Assembly (NCBI GenBank): GCA_902765305.1
Contig: CACWZI010000005.1
Coordinates: 1-56,008, forward strand
Direction: 5' to 3'
DNA from: an uncultured Eubacteriales bacterium
GTDB taxonomy: Bacteria; Bacillota; Clostridia; Christensenellales; Aristaeellaceae
DNA: 56,008 bases
Each line of letters begins with the position of its first letter. Positions within the stretch are counted from its first letter, which is position 1. This document shows positions 1 through 7,548 of this stretch, piece after piece. Below the pieces are notes generated by a model. It did not search any database. It was not told where the DNA came from and was given only the letters and a program-made list of their open reading frames with translations. The position numbers and the translations under genes are program-made.

Positions 1-207
1 CTGCATCCCGACAACATGGCCGCCGGCCCCGCCTCCTACGGCATGACCGACACCATGGGCCGCATGCACTCCGACGCCCAGTTCGCCGGCTCCTCCTCCG
101 TGCCCGCGCACGTGGAGATGATGGGCTTCCTGGGCATGGGCAACAACCCCATGGTCGGCGCCACCGTCGCCGTGGCCGTGGCCGTTGAGGAAGCGATGAA
201 GAAATAA
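1..207 (+). CDS. GGGtGRT protein, C-terminal fragment
   Basis: Only the last 68 codons are in the window; the 5' part lies to the left. The reading frame is open from base 1 and ends at TAA 205-207. The tail (LHPDNMAAGPASYGMTDTMG, then a region rich in Met, Gly and Ala, ending VAVAVEEAMKK) matches my memory of the C-terminus of the GGGtGRT protein family, where the name-giving glycine-rich motif lies directly upstream of this stretch. That motif would be just outside the window. The family is about 330 residues long, is common in Clostridia and has no firmly established function. A strong hairpin follows immediately. The call rests on remembered sequence, not a search. Confidence 0.7.
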   Translation: MHPDNMAAGPASYGMTDTMGRMHSDAQFAGSSSVPAHVEMMGFLGMGNNPMVGATVAVAVAVEEAMKK

Positions 208-219
208 GCCCATAAACGC

Positions 220-252
220 AATACCCGGTCAGAAGCGCTCTGACCGGGTATT
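220..252. terminator. Bidirectional terminator hairpin between convergent genes
   Basis: A perfect 14-bp stem pairs 220-233 (AATACCCGGTCAGA) with 239-252 around a 5-nt loop, between the GGGtGRT stop and the stop of the minus-strand GNAT gene. Flanking T-rich sequence on the plus side and the position between converging genes suggest that it terminates both. Confidence 0.75.
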
Positions 253-253
253 G

Positions 254-700
254 TTATTGAACCGTCATTGTAAGCTCGATCTCGTCCTCGTACTCGTTTC
301 CGGTTGGGGTAAAGCCCCTGTCTTCATACAGCCTTCTTGCGTTCATATTGTCCTTATTGCAGGTCAGCGCCACCCGGCTCGAATCGCCGAAGGGCTTCGT
401 TCGGATGTATTCGATGACCCTATCCAGGGCCTCGCGGCCATAGCCGCGTCCCTGTTCGCCTTCGTCGACCATCATGTGCCAGATGTCGTACTCGGGAACG
501 TCGTAGTCATAGATCACCATGACATAGCCGACCATCCTGCCCGCCGCGTAGATTCCGAAGGGCTGACACTGATTCCTGTAGACATATGCCTGCGCGAGAC
601 TGCGGATCGGGTGCGACACAAAGCGCTCCTGTCCCGGCGCGAGCCTGAGATTGAAGGCGTCGATAAAGTTTTCTTCTGTGATCGGTCTGAGCTCTGTCAT
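254..700 (-). CDS. GNAT family N-acetyltransferase
   Basis: A 148-residue protein with the GNAT fold. The acetyl-CoA pyrophosphate-binding loop is visible as EQGRGYGREAL (about residues 82-92), followed by the C-terminal motif NMNARRLYEDRGF, in which Asn and Tyr sit where this family usually has them. It would transfer an acetyl group from acetyl-CoA to an amine. The overall look (an N-terminal tract before FGIYAAGRMVGYVM) is closest to the polyamine or small-molecule acetyltransferases, but the substrate cannot be read from sequence. The start is the ATG at 700, preceded by AAGGGA. It is the last gene of a minus-strand operon behind the Dabb and Bax1-inhibitor genes, 29 nt after the Dabb stop. 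Confidence 0.85.
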   Translation of the reverse strand: MTELRPITEENFIDAFNLRLAPGQERFVSHPIRSLAQAYVYRNQCQPFGIYAAGRMVGYVMVIYDYDVPEYDIWHMMVDEGEQGRGYGREALDRVIEYIRTKPFGDSSRVALTCNKDNMNARRLYEDRGFTPTGNEYEDEIELTMTVQ

Positions 701-729
701 TCCCTTGGATCTCCCGGATCTGTACTCGA

Positions 730-1017
730 TCAGAATTCGAAGTCGCAGGCCACCGAGGCGCTGCGCACCTCGTGCATGCGCTTCTTCACCGGCAGGTGCA
801 CCGGGTGGGTCTGGTAGGCGTCGAAGGCCTCCCGGGTCTCGAACAGCGTGATCAGCGCCAGGTCGTAGGACCGCTCGCTGTGCAGTATGTCCGCGCCGGC
901 CTCCAGGTCCAGCATGCCCTCGATGCGGCCCTTCATGCCGTAGAAGTTCTTCACCAGCTGGGGAATCTCGTCCTTGAATTCATCCTTGATCTTGAACATG
1001 ACGATGTGGCGAATCAT
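730..1017 (-). CDS. Stress-responsive A/B barrel (Dabb) domain protein
   Basis: A 95-residue protein starting MIRHIVMFKIKDEF, the typical opening of the Dabb family (a dimeric alpha-beta barrel). It continues through the helix LVKNFYGMKGRIEGM and the strand YDLALITLFETREAFDAYQTHP, which carries the conserved tail of the fold. The whole protein is one Dabb domain of normal length. Members have been linked to stress responses and to varied small-molecule chemistry, and the role here is unknown. The start at 1017 is chosen because AGGAGG stands 7 nt upstream; the same frame stays open far upstream but only through the Bax1-inhibitor gene. It is the middle gene of a three-gene minus operon. Confidence 0.85.
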   Translation of the reverse strand: MIRHIVMFKIKDEFKDEIPQLVKNFYGMKGRIEGMLDLEAGADILHSERSYDLALITLFETREAFDAYQTHPVHLPVKKRMHEVRSASVACDFEF

Positions 1018-1037
1018 GGGGAACCTCCTGAAGTGGA

Positions 1038-1730
1038 TTATTTTTTGTTCCGGCTCATCATCTGCAGCAGCCGCAGGAACAGGTTGACGATGTCCAGGTA
1101 CAGCGCCGCGGCAAGGTCGATGGCGTTGTTCACGGTCTTGGTGCAGGTGTTGGCCCGGGCCCAGTCGTAGCCGATGAACAGCGAGAAGATGGCCGTGCCG
1201 ATCCACTCGTAGACCATGCCACCGTGCCGGCCGAACAGCAGCAGGCTGACCAGGCTGCCTACGATCATGAACAGCAGCGAGAAGAACAGCACCCGCCCGA
1301 GGCTCAGGAAGAAGTCGGGAAACAGCGTGGCGGCGATCATGAAGGCCAGCGACACGATGGCCGTCACCAGCACGGCGCTCTTGATGGTGTCCACGGGGAT
1401 GCCTTGGATCGAGACGCACAGCACGATGCCGATGGGCGCGGCGATCAGGGTGTAGCCGATGAAGCTCATCGCGGCGCCGCCCCGCGTCACCATCAGGTTG
1501 CCGACGATCACCAGTACCAGGTAGACGGCCAGGAAGATGAAGGGATTCATGTTGTAGACCAGTGCAATCGCCTGTTCAGCGAACAGCGTCACCGTCAGGT
1601 AGTTCAGCAGGAATCCCCAGAGCAGCATGCCGCCGATGATCAGGTTGAAGGCGCGCTCGGAAATCTCGGTTTCGCCCTCATGAAGATAGGCGCTCTTTTC
1701 AAGGATGACCTTGGTGTTGCCAAGTGCCAT
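1038..1730 (-). CDS. Bax1-inhibitor/YccA family integral membrane protein
   Basis: A 230-residue protein with about seven hydrophobic helices, beginning MALGNTKVILEKSAY and ending in a lysine-rich tail. The C-terminal part (IGTAIFSLFIGYDWARANTC, then DLAAALYLDIVNLFLRLLQ) has the YDxxR-type segment and the LYLDxxNLF segment of the BI-1/UPF0005 family (Escherichia coli YbhL and YccA). These proteins act in the cytoplasmic membrane as proposed proton or calcium leak channels. ATG 1730 is chosen because AGGAGG lies 7 nt upstream; an upstream in-frame extension would overlap the promoter. It is the first gene of the minus operon, read from the consensus promoter at 1789-1817. Confidence 0.85.
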   Translation of the reverse strand: MALGNTKVILEKSAYLHEGETEISERAFNLIIGGMLLWGFLLNYLTVTLFAEQAIALVYNMNPFIFLAVYLVLVIVGNLMVTRGGAAMSFIGYTLIAAPIGIVLCVSIQGIPVDTIKSAVLVTAIVSLAFMIAATLFPDFFLSLGRVLFFSLLFMIVGSLVSLLLFGRHGGMVYEWIGTAIFSLFIGYDWARANTCTKTVNNAIDLAAALYLDIVNLFLRLLQMMSRNKK

Positions 1731-1788
1731 ACAAACACCTCCTAAAATATTGTATGACCATAAAATGGCCTGCGTTGTGCGTGGGATT

Positions 1789-1817
1789 ATTTTACCCTCT
1801 GAACAGCCGATTGTCAA
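1789..1817 (-). promoter_or_regulatory. Consensus sigma-A promoter for the Bax1-inhibitor operon
   Basis: Read on the minus strand, TTGACA (1817-1812) is separated by 17 nt from TAAAAT (1794-1789). The -35 box is perfect and the -10 box is near-perfect, about 60 nt upstream of the start codon. Confidence 0.8.
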
Positions 1818-1831
1818 TGTGGATTTGAAAA

Positions 1832-1860
1832 TTGACATACGGGCTGTTTAATGGTAAAAT
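1832..1860 (+). promoter_or_regulatory. Consensus sigma-A promoter for the sirtuin gene
   Basis: TTGACA at 1832-1837 is followed after exactly 17 nt by TAAAAT at 1855-1860. It is divergent from the Bax1-inhibitor promoter; the two -35 boxes lie 14 bp apart, back to back. Confidence 0.8.
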
Positions 1861-1894
1861 AACATCGACAGAATCACGATGGGAGGTATGCGTG

Positions 1895-2605
1895 ATGAAC
1901 GAGACACTGGCCAGTTGGATCAGGGAGAGCAAGCGCATCGTGTTTTTCGGCGGCGCGGGGGTGTCCACCGAGAGCGGCATTCCCGATTTCAGAAGCGTGG
2001 ACGGCCTCTATAACCAGCAGTACGACTATCCGCCCGAGACGATACTCAGCCACACCTTCTTCATGCGAAAGCCCGAGGAGTTCTTTCGCTTCTATCGCAA
2101 CAAGATGCTGTTTCCCGATGCCGAGCCCAACGCGGCCCACGCCAAGCTGGCCCAGTGGGAGGCCGAGGGCAAGCTGACCGGGGTGGTCACCCAGAACATC
2201 GATGGCCTGCACCAGAAGGCCGGGTCGAAGAAGGTCTTCGAGCTGCACGGCTCGGTGCTGCGCAACTACTGCATGCGCTGCGGCAAATTCTACGGCCTGG
2301 ACCACATCATGCACACCACCGGCGTGCCCAAATGCGAATGCGGCGGCACCATCAAGCCGGACGTGGTGCTCTACGAGGAATCCCTGGACAACGACGTGGT
2401 CAACGGGGCCTGCGCGGCCATTTCAGAGGCGGACATGATGATCATCGGCGGCACGTCGCTGAACGTGTATCCCGCCGCGGGCCTGGTGGACCTGTACCGG
2501 GGCAACCGACTGGTGCTGGTCAACCTGTCCAGCACGCCCCAGGACCGCCGGGCCAACCTGGTCGTCCACGAGCGCATCGGCCAGGTGTTCGCCGAGCTGC
2601 CCTGA
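1895..2605 (+). CDS. NAD-dependent protein deacylase, Sir2 family
   Basis: A 236-residue sirtuin of normal bacterial length. Visible motifs, in order, are the NAD-binding GGAGVSTESGIPDFRS near the N-terminus, TQNIDGLHQKAG, the catalytic histidine in ELHGSVLRNYC, two cysteine pairs for the structural zinc (CMRC, then CEC), KPDVVLYEESL, and the late nucleotide-binding GGTSLNVYPAAGL. It removes acyl groups from lysines, using NAD and releasing nicotinamide. ATG 1895 is preceded by GGGAGG at a suitable distance; a GTG one codon upstream is also possible. It begins a plus-strand run with the DNA glycosylase one base after its stop. Confidence 0.92.
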   Translation: MNETLASWIRESKRIVFFGGAGVSTESGIPDFRSVDGLYNQQYDYPPETILSHTFFMRKPEEFFRFYRNKMLFPDAEPNAAHAKLAQWEAEGKLTGVVTQNIDGLHQKAGSKKVFELHGSVLRNYCMRCGKFYGLDHIMHTTGVPKCECGGTIKPDVVLYEESLDNDVVNGACAAISEADMMIIGGTSLNVYPAAGLVDLYRGNRLVLVNLSSTPQDRRANLVVHERIGQVFAELP

Positions 2606-2606
2606 T

Positions 2607-3110
2607 ATGTCGGAGCGCATCGTCGCCTTCGATCCGGTGGCGCCGCCCGGGGCGCGGGCGCTGATCCTGGGAAGCATGCCCAGCGTGGAATCGCTGAACC
2701 GGGGCTTTTACTACGCCCATCCCCGCAACGCGTTCTGGCATATATTGGCCCAGGTCTGCAATGAGCCCTTTCCGGAGGACATCCCCGCGCGGATCGCGCT
2801 GCTGGAGCGTCATGACCTGGCCCTGTGGGACGTGCTGGCGAGCTGCGAGCGCCAGGGCTCGCTGGACAGCGCCATCCGCCAGCCCGCGCCCAACGACTTC
2901 GAGGGGCTGTTTCGGCGCTGCCCGAACATCCGGCGCGTACTGCTCAACGGCGGCACGGCCCACCGGCTGTTTGTGAAGTGGGGCAAGCCCTTCATCGAGG
3001 GGCGGGAGCTGATAAAGCTGCCCTCCACCAGCCCCGCCTACACATTACCCTATGAAAGGAAGCTGGCGCAATGGCGTCAGGCGTTGAACTATGAGCATGA
3101 ATCCCTGTGA
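2607..3110 (+). CDS. DNA-deoxyinosine glycosylase, uracil-DNA glycosylase superfamily
   Basis: A 167-residue protein with the UDG-superfamily start ALILGSMPSVESLNRGFYYAHPRNAFW. The GSMPS loop and the YAHPRNAFW segment are characteristic of the hypoxanthine (deoxyinosine) glycosylase branch. LALWDVLASCERQGSLDSAI and the late PSTSPAYTLP segment complete the substrate pocket. It would excise deaminated adenine from DNA to begin base-excision repair. The start codon follows the sirtuin stop with a one-base gap, so the two are probably co-translated. The 3' end overlaps the next gene by 20 nt. Confidence 0.85.
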   Translation: MSERIVAFDPVAPPGARALILGSMPSVESLNRGFYYAHPRNAFWHILAQVCNEPFPEDIPARIALLERHDLALWDVLASCERQGSLDSAIRQPAPNDFEGLFRRCPNIRRVLLNGGTAHRLFVKWGKPFIEGRELIKLPSTSPAYTLPYERKLAQWRQALNYEHESL

Positions 3111-4401
3111 CATCATCCGCAAGAAGCGATTCGGCGGGGAACTGAGCGAGATGGAGATCCGCGCCTTCGTGGATGGCGTCGTGGACGGCAGCTTCGCCGA
3201 CTACCAGGCCTCGGCGCTGCTGATGGCCGTCTGCATCAACGGCATGACCGACCGGGAGACCCTGGCCCTGACGCTGGCCATGGCCAAGTCCGGCGATACG
3301 CTGGACCTGTCCGACATCCCCGGCGTCAAGGCCGACAAGCACTCCACCGGCGGCGTGGGGGACACCACCTCGCTGATCCTGGTGCCCCTGGTGGCCGCCT
3401 GCGGCGTGAAGATGGCCAAGATGTCCGGGCGGGGCCTGGGCTTCACCGGCGGCACGCTGGACAAGCTGGAGTCCATTCCCGGCATGAGCATCTCCAAGGA
3501 CATCGTGGACTTCAAGTGGCAGGTGAAGAACATCGGCTGCGCGATCATCGGCCAGACCGCCGAGCTGGCCCCGGCGGACAAGGCGCTGTACGCGCTGCGG
3601 GACGTGACTGCCACGGTGGATTGCCTGCCCCTGGTGGTGTCGTCGATACTGTCCAAGAAGCTGGCGGCGGGCTGCGACGTGGTGGTGTTGGACGTGAAGG
3701 CCGGCAGCGGCGCAATCATGGACACCCCGGAGAAGTCGAGGAAGCTGGCGGAGATGATGGTTCGCATCGGCTCTCTGAGCGGCAAGCGCTTCTCGGCGCT
3801 GATCACCGACATGGATCAGCCCCTGGGCAATTACATCGGCAACGCCCTCGAGGTGGAGGAGGCCATCGACGTGCTGGTCGGGCGCACCGGCGGCGACCTG
3901 AAGACCGTGGCGCTGACCCTCGGGGCCCACATCCTCAGGAACGCCGGGGCCGCGCCTGACGTGCAGACGGGCATCCGGATGCTGGAGGCAAAGATCGTAA
4001 GCGGCGAGGGCCTGAGGACCTTCGGCGACATGATCGAGGCCCAGGGCGGCGACCGCCGGGTGGTGGAGGACACCGGCCTTCTGCCCAAGGCGCCCCATAA
4101 GGTAGTGCTGAAGGCGGAGCGGGACGGCTATGTGGTGAAGATGCACACCAGCGACATCGGCAACGCCGCCAGGCTGCTGGGCGCGGGTCGCGAGCGCAAG
4201 ACGGACGTGCTGGACCTGTCCGTGGGCATCGTGATGAACGTCCGGCTGGGCGACGCCGTGAAGAAGGGCGACCTGCTGGCGACGCTGCACGTGGGCGAGC
4301 GGTCCGACAGGATCGGCGCGTACAACCTGCTGAAGAAATCCATCGTCATCGGGGACGAAAAGCCCGAGGCGAAGCCGCTGATCCAGGCGGTGGTGGAGTG
4401 A
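3091..4401 (+). CDS. pdp: Pyrimidine-nucleoside phosphorylase
   Basis: A 436-residue member of the thymidine/pyrimidine phosphorylase family, which splits uridine, deoxyuridine or thymidine with phosphate into base and ribose-1-phosphate. The family signature is present as KMSGRGLGFTGGTLDKLESIPG. Phosphate-binding KHSTGGVGD and the substrate loop KAGSGAIMDT are also visible, as is the C-terminal swivelling domain with HVGERSDRIGAYNLL. The gene overlaps the end of the glycosylase by 20 nt, which suggests translational coupling. Two start codons are possible (3091 or 3097), and neither has a strong ribosome binding site. Length is normal. Confidence 0.93.
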   Translation: MSMNPCDIIRKKRFGGELSEMEIRAFVDGVVDGSFADYQASALLMAVCINGMTDRETLALTLAMAKSGDTLDLSDIPGVKADKHSTGGVGDTTSLILVPLVAACGVKMAKMSGRGLGFTGGTLDKLESIPGMSISKDIVDFKWQVKNIGCAIIGQTAELAPADKALYALRDVTATVDCLPLVVSSILSKKLAAGCDVVVLDVKAGSGAIMDTPEKSRKLAEMMVRIGSLSGKRFSALITDMDQPLGNYIGNALEVEEAIDVLVGRTGGDLKTVALTLGAHILRNAGAAPDVQTGIRMLEAKIVSGEGLRTFGDMIEAQGGDRRVVEDTGLLPKAPHKVVLKAERDGYVVKMHTSDIGNAARLLGAGRERKTDVLDLSVGIVMNVRLGDAVKKGDLLATLHVGERSDRIGAYNLLKKSIVIGDEKPEAKPLIQAVVE

Positions 4402-4413
4402 CGAACGACCTTC

Positions 4414-5349
4414 ATGAGCAAGAGCAAGCGTGCGACGCAGGGACAGATGCCACCTGCGCCAACCGGAGATAAGACGACACGAATCGATGATAGCGGCAGG
4501 CTTCGGACGGGCTGGCTGTTGGCAGTCAGCCTGTTTGGCTATGCGTTGATCGCTTTGGCGACGCGGTTCGGGCTCATGCGCGCCTTTACGGCGCTCTTTG
4601 AGGCCTGGGCTATCGATGGCACGAGCGTTCAGCGCGCCCCTGTGTGGGCGCAAGCGCTGTACAGGTGGCACGGAAGCCTTGTGACGGCCGCCTTCGCCGC
4701 GCTGTCACTGGCATATGCCAAGTGGCTGAGAGGGCTGTGGCGGCTGGAGGGAGCGCTGATCCCGATGCCACCGGCAAGGCTGTGGGGCGCGTCGCTGTCG
4801 GGTGTCTGCATGGCTGTGGTTGTCGCGGCGCTCTGCCTGCTGCCGGACAGCGTGCGGCCGGAGTGGCCGCTGACCGCGCCGCGGTTCACGGGGGCCTTGC
4901 CCGTATTGTGTGCCGTCAGCCTGCTTTCCACCCTGGGCGAAGCGGCGTTTTTGAAGCGGGTGCTGTTTGACGGGCTGCGCGACCAATGGAACGGGATCTG
5001 GGCCACGGCGGTGGTCTGCGGGGTGTTCTGGCTGACCGGCGGCGGGCTGGCCGGGGGCGTCGTCGCCGGGGTGAATGTGCTTCTGTTGGGCCTGGCGTGC
5101 TGCCGGCTCTATGCCCGATACGGATTCTGGACTTCGGTCGGCTTCAGGTGGGGCTGGGGCCTTGCCAACGTGTTCCTGCTGGGCTTTGGCGGTGGGGACG
5201 CGGCGATTTACCGGCTGTACGGCGTCTCTGAGGGGCTGCTGACCGGCGGGGACGCCGGGCCGATGCACGGGCTCTGGACGACGATGGCGTTGGTCGGCGT
5301 GATCGTGGGCTTGACGCTTGGACACAAGGGGCTGCCTGAGAATGCATAA
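4414..5349 (+). CDS. Membrane protein resembling a degenerate CPBP (CAAX-like) protease
   Basis: A 311-residue protein with a charged N-terminal tail of about 30 residues and roughly seven to eight hydrophobic segments. The region around residues 175-260 (LGEAAFLKRVLFDGLRDQW, then a long hydrophobic helix, then GFWTSVGFRWGWGLANVFLL) aligns in pattern with the CPBP intramembrane protease family. There, EExxxR, FxxxH and HxxxN-type motifs build the active site. Here the second Glu of the pair is Ala, no His is present in the second motif, and the terminal His is replaced by Arg-Trp. I infer a non-catalytic relative; it could equally be an unrelated membrane protein. It starts 12 nt after pdp. 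Confidence 0.5.
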   Translation: MSKSKRATQGQMPPAPTGDKTTRIDDSGRLRTGWLLAVSLFGYALIALATRFGLMRAFTALFEAWAIDGTSVQRAPVWAQALYRWHGSLVTAAFAALSLAYAKWLRGLWRLEGALIPMPPARLWGASLSGVCMAVVVAALCLLPDSVRPEWPLTAPRFTGALPVLCAVSLLSTLGEAAFLKRVLFDGLRDQWNGIWATAVVCGVFWLTGGGLAGGVVAGVNVLLLGLACCRLYARYGFWTSVGFRWGWGLANVFLLGFGGGDAAIYRLYGVSEGLLTGGDAGPMHGLWTTMALVGVIVGLTLGHKGLPENA

Positions 5350-5644
5350 CCCTGCGATGGCGATGCATTCCCAGACAGCCCCTTATCGCGGGAGCCTGTA
5401 CCCGCCTTTGAATTGTACGATTCAGGCAAAAAAGAAGCAGGCCGCGCTTCCCGACGATGCGCGATGGGGGAGCGCATCGGCGATTCCGTTTTCATGGGGG
5501 AGAAATATGAGGGAGATCAAGATGATTGGAAGCGCGACCTGCCCTGTATCCGTATGATAGTTCATCTATATCAACTGAATATGAACTGAACGCTTCCTGC
5601 CAAAATCAGGCATGCCGTGTCTATGTTTTTTACCATAGACGACC
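5350..5644. other. Intergenic stretch with no convincing gene
   Basis: Between the membrane protein and the patB promoter I see no reading frame with family features. A 79-codon frame at 5318-5557 has no ribosome binding site and unnatural composition. There is a small hairpin at 5619-5640 (GTCTATG, 8-nt T-rich loop, CATAGAC). Nothing else stands out. Confidence 0.5.
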
Positions 5645-5673
5645 TTGAATATTCATTTTACGGTGTGTATAAT
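5645..5673 (+). promoter_or_regulatory. Sigma-A promoter for the patB-type gene
   Basis: TTGAAT at 5645-5650 is followed after 17 nt by a perfect TATAAT at 5668-5673, 44 nt upstream of the start codon. Confidence 0.7.
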
Positions 5674-5716
5674 GAAAACGTAATATTATATCATGGATAA
5701 ATAGGGGGAATATGAC

Positions 5717-6898
5717 ATGCGACAGGAGATGCGGGATTATCTGGACGCCCCCGTCGACCGGCATGGCACCAACTGTGAAAAGTGGGATCTGCTCGGCAAG
5801 CATTACGGAAGGGACGACCTGATCGCCATGTGGGTGGCGGATATGGATTTCAGGACCGTGCCCCAGGTCAGGGAAGCGCTCGTCAAACGCGCCGAGCACG
5901 CCATATACGGCTATACCGACGACAGCGAGGCCGAGCACGAAGCCGAGATGGGCTGGCTTGAGCGCCGCCACGGCCTGAAGGTCGAAAGCGACTGGATACT
6001 GTACAGCCCCGGGGTCGTGGACAGCCTGTTTTTCTGCGTCGACGCCCTGACGAAGCCGGAGGACGCCATATTGATACAGCCACCGGTATACGGCCCCTTC
6101 TATCAGGCGGTGAAGCTCTACGGGCGCAGGCTGGTTGAAAGCCCGCTCATATATGGCCCTTCCGGCTGGCGGATGGATTATGACGACCTGGAACAGAAGT
6201 TTTCAAGCGGCGTTCGCATGATGATACTGTGCAGCCCCCACAATCCGGTGGGGCGCGTGTGGACCCGGGAAGAGCTACAGAAGCTGGTCGACCTGGCCCT
6301 GCGCTATGGCGTGCTGATCATCAGCGATGAGATCCACGCGGATTTCACCTTCGACGGCCACCGGCAGACGCGCATACTGGCCCTGGACGGTGCCCAACGC
6401 TGCAGCGTCATGCTGACCTCCGCCACGAAATCCTTCAATTTGGCGGGCCTCAGGCAGTCCAGCATCATCGCGCCGGATGCCGCGCTTCGCAAGGCACTCT
6501 CTGATGAACTCGCCAGGGCGCACGCCACCTCCCCGAATATATTCGGCTCGATCGCCCAGACGACCGCCTACCGCTGCGGCGACGAATGGATGGACGCCGT
6601 CGTCGAGTATGTCAGGGAAAACCGGGATTTTGCCATTGGCTTCCTGCGCGAGCGCCTGCCCGAAATCGGATGCGCCCCCCAGGAGGGCACCTACCTGATG
6701 TGGCTTGATTTTTCGGGCGTGGGCCTGTCCCACGAGGCGGTGATGGACCTGCTGGTCAACCGCGCCCGGGTGGCGCTGAACAGCGGCCTTTTCTTCGGGG
6801 AAACGGGCAGGGGCTGGTTCCGCATGAATCTTGCCACTCCCAGGGCGAACGTCGAAAGGACACTTGAAAACATAAGCAAAGCGATACGGAGTCGGTAA
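5717..6898 (+). CDS. MalY/PatB family PLP-dependent C-S lyase (cystathionine beta-lyase)
   Basis: A 393-residue fold-type I aminotransferase-like enzyme. The N-terminal DRHGTNCEKWD followed by MWVADMDFRTVPQV is the hallmark of the MalY/PatB subfamily. CSPHNPVGRVWTREEL, SDEIHADF and the PLP-binding lysine in SATKSFNLAGLRQSS are all intact, and the substrate carboxylate Arg lies in GWFRMNLATPR. It would cleave cystathionine or cysteine conjugates to homocysteine or thiol, pyruvate and ammonia. AGGGGGAA precedes the ATG. The exonuclease gene begins 3 nt after its stop, so the two are co-transcribed from the promoter at 5645. Confidence 0.9.
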   Translation: MRQEMRDYLDAPVDRHGTNCEKWDLLGKHYGRDDLIAMWVADMDFRTVPQVREALVKRAEHAIYGYTDDSEAEHEAEMGWLERRHGLKVESDWILYSPGVVDSLFFCVDALTKPEDAILIQPPVYGPFYQAVKLYGRRLVESPLIYGPSGWRMDYDDLEQKFSSGVRMMILCSPHNPVGRVWTREELQKLVDLALRYGVLIISDEIHADFTFDGHRQTRILALDGAQRCSVMLTSATKSFNLAGLRQSSIIAPDAALRKALSDELARAHATSPNIFGSIAQTTAYRCGDEWMDAVVEYVRENRDFAIGFLRERLPEIGCAPQEGTYLMWLDFSGVGLSHEAVMDLLVNRARVALNSGLFFGETGRGWFRMNLATPRANVERTLENISKAIRSR

Positions 6899-6901
6899 AC
6901 T

Positions 6902-7510
6902 GTGATGAATTTTATCGATAAGCTCTTCAGAAAGAAGTGCGACAAGTATATTGCCCTGGATGTGGAGCTGGACGGCATGCACCCAAGCCATATCATACAG
7001 CTTTCCTACCTGGTGATCGAAGGGCGCAGGATTCGGGGCAAGAACTTTTACTTCTCGGCAAAGGCCATCAACCGCTATGCCCGCCAGGTGCATGGCATCA
7101 GCGTCTACCAGCTGAAAAAGCTGTCCGGCGGAAAGGGCTTTATCGACTACGCGGATGAAATCTATCGGGATTTCATCGACTGCAAGCTGATCATCGGACA
7201 CGATGTGGCGGGAGATATCCGCTATCTTCGTCGGGAATTCGACCACATCGGCGTGAAGCTGCCCAACTATCCCATCTTCTGCACGCTGAAGCACTATACC
7301 CAGGAGACACACATTCCACTGAAGCAAAACCCCAAGGTGTTGAAGCCTCCAAAGCTCACGGAGCTGACCGAGCACTTTGGGCTTTCACAGGATTTCATCG
7401 CCGGCAAATGCCACAAATGGTATGGCGAGGGGGGAGATCATCCCCACGATGCGCGGTATGACGCCGCCGCGGCCTACCTTTGTATGCTGGTGGGTGAGGA
7501 AATGGCATAG
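6902..7510 (+). CDS. DEDDh 3'-5' exonuclease family protein
   Basis: A 202-residue protein with the RNase T/DnaQ exonuclease fold. Motif I is LDVELDG, motif II is IIGHDVAGDIRYLRREF, and motif III is HDARYDAAAAYLCM, which gives the DEDDh acidic residues plus the catalytic His. Such proteins are proofreading-like or RNA/DNA-trimming exonucleases. There is no polymerase or BRCT domain here, so it is a stand-alone enzyme. Motif I reads Asp-Val-Glu, as in DnaQ relatives. Starts are possible at GTG 6902 or ATG 6905, just after the PatB stop. Confidence 0.8.
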   Translation: MMNFIDKLFRKKCDKYIALDVELDGMHPSHIIQLSYLVIEGRRIRGKNFYFSAKAINRYARQVHGISVYQLKKLSGGKGFIDYADEIYRDFIDCKLIIGHDVAGDIRYLRREFDHIGVKLPNYPIFCTLKHYTQETHIPLKQNPKVLKPPKLTELTEHFGLSQDFIAGKCHKWYGEGGDHPHDARYDAAAAYLCMLVGEEMA

Positions 7511-7548
7511 AAGCGATTCGACGATCCATCAAAGAAAGGAATACAACC

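Noticed and set aside
2992-4671. A 559-codon minus-strand frame opposite pdp
   Set aside because: Shadow of pdp; unnatural amino-acid composition and no binding site.
5318-5557. A 79-codon frame after the CPBP-like gene
   Set aside because: It overlaps the preceding gene end, lacks a binding site and has no recognisable protein features.
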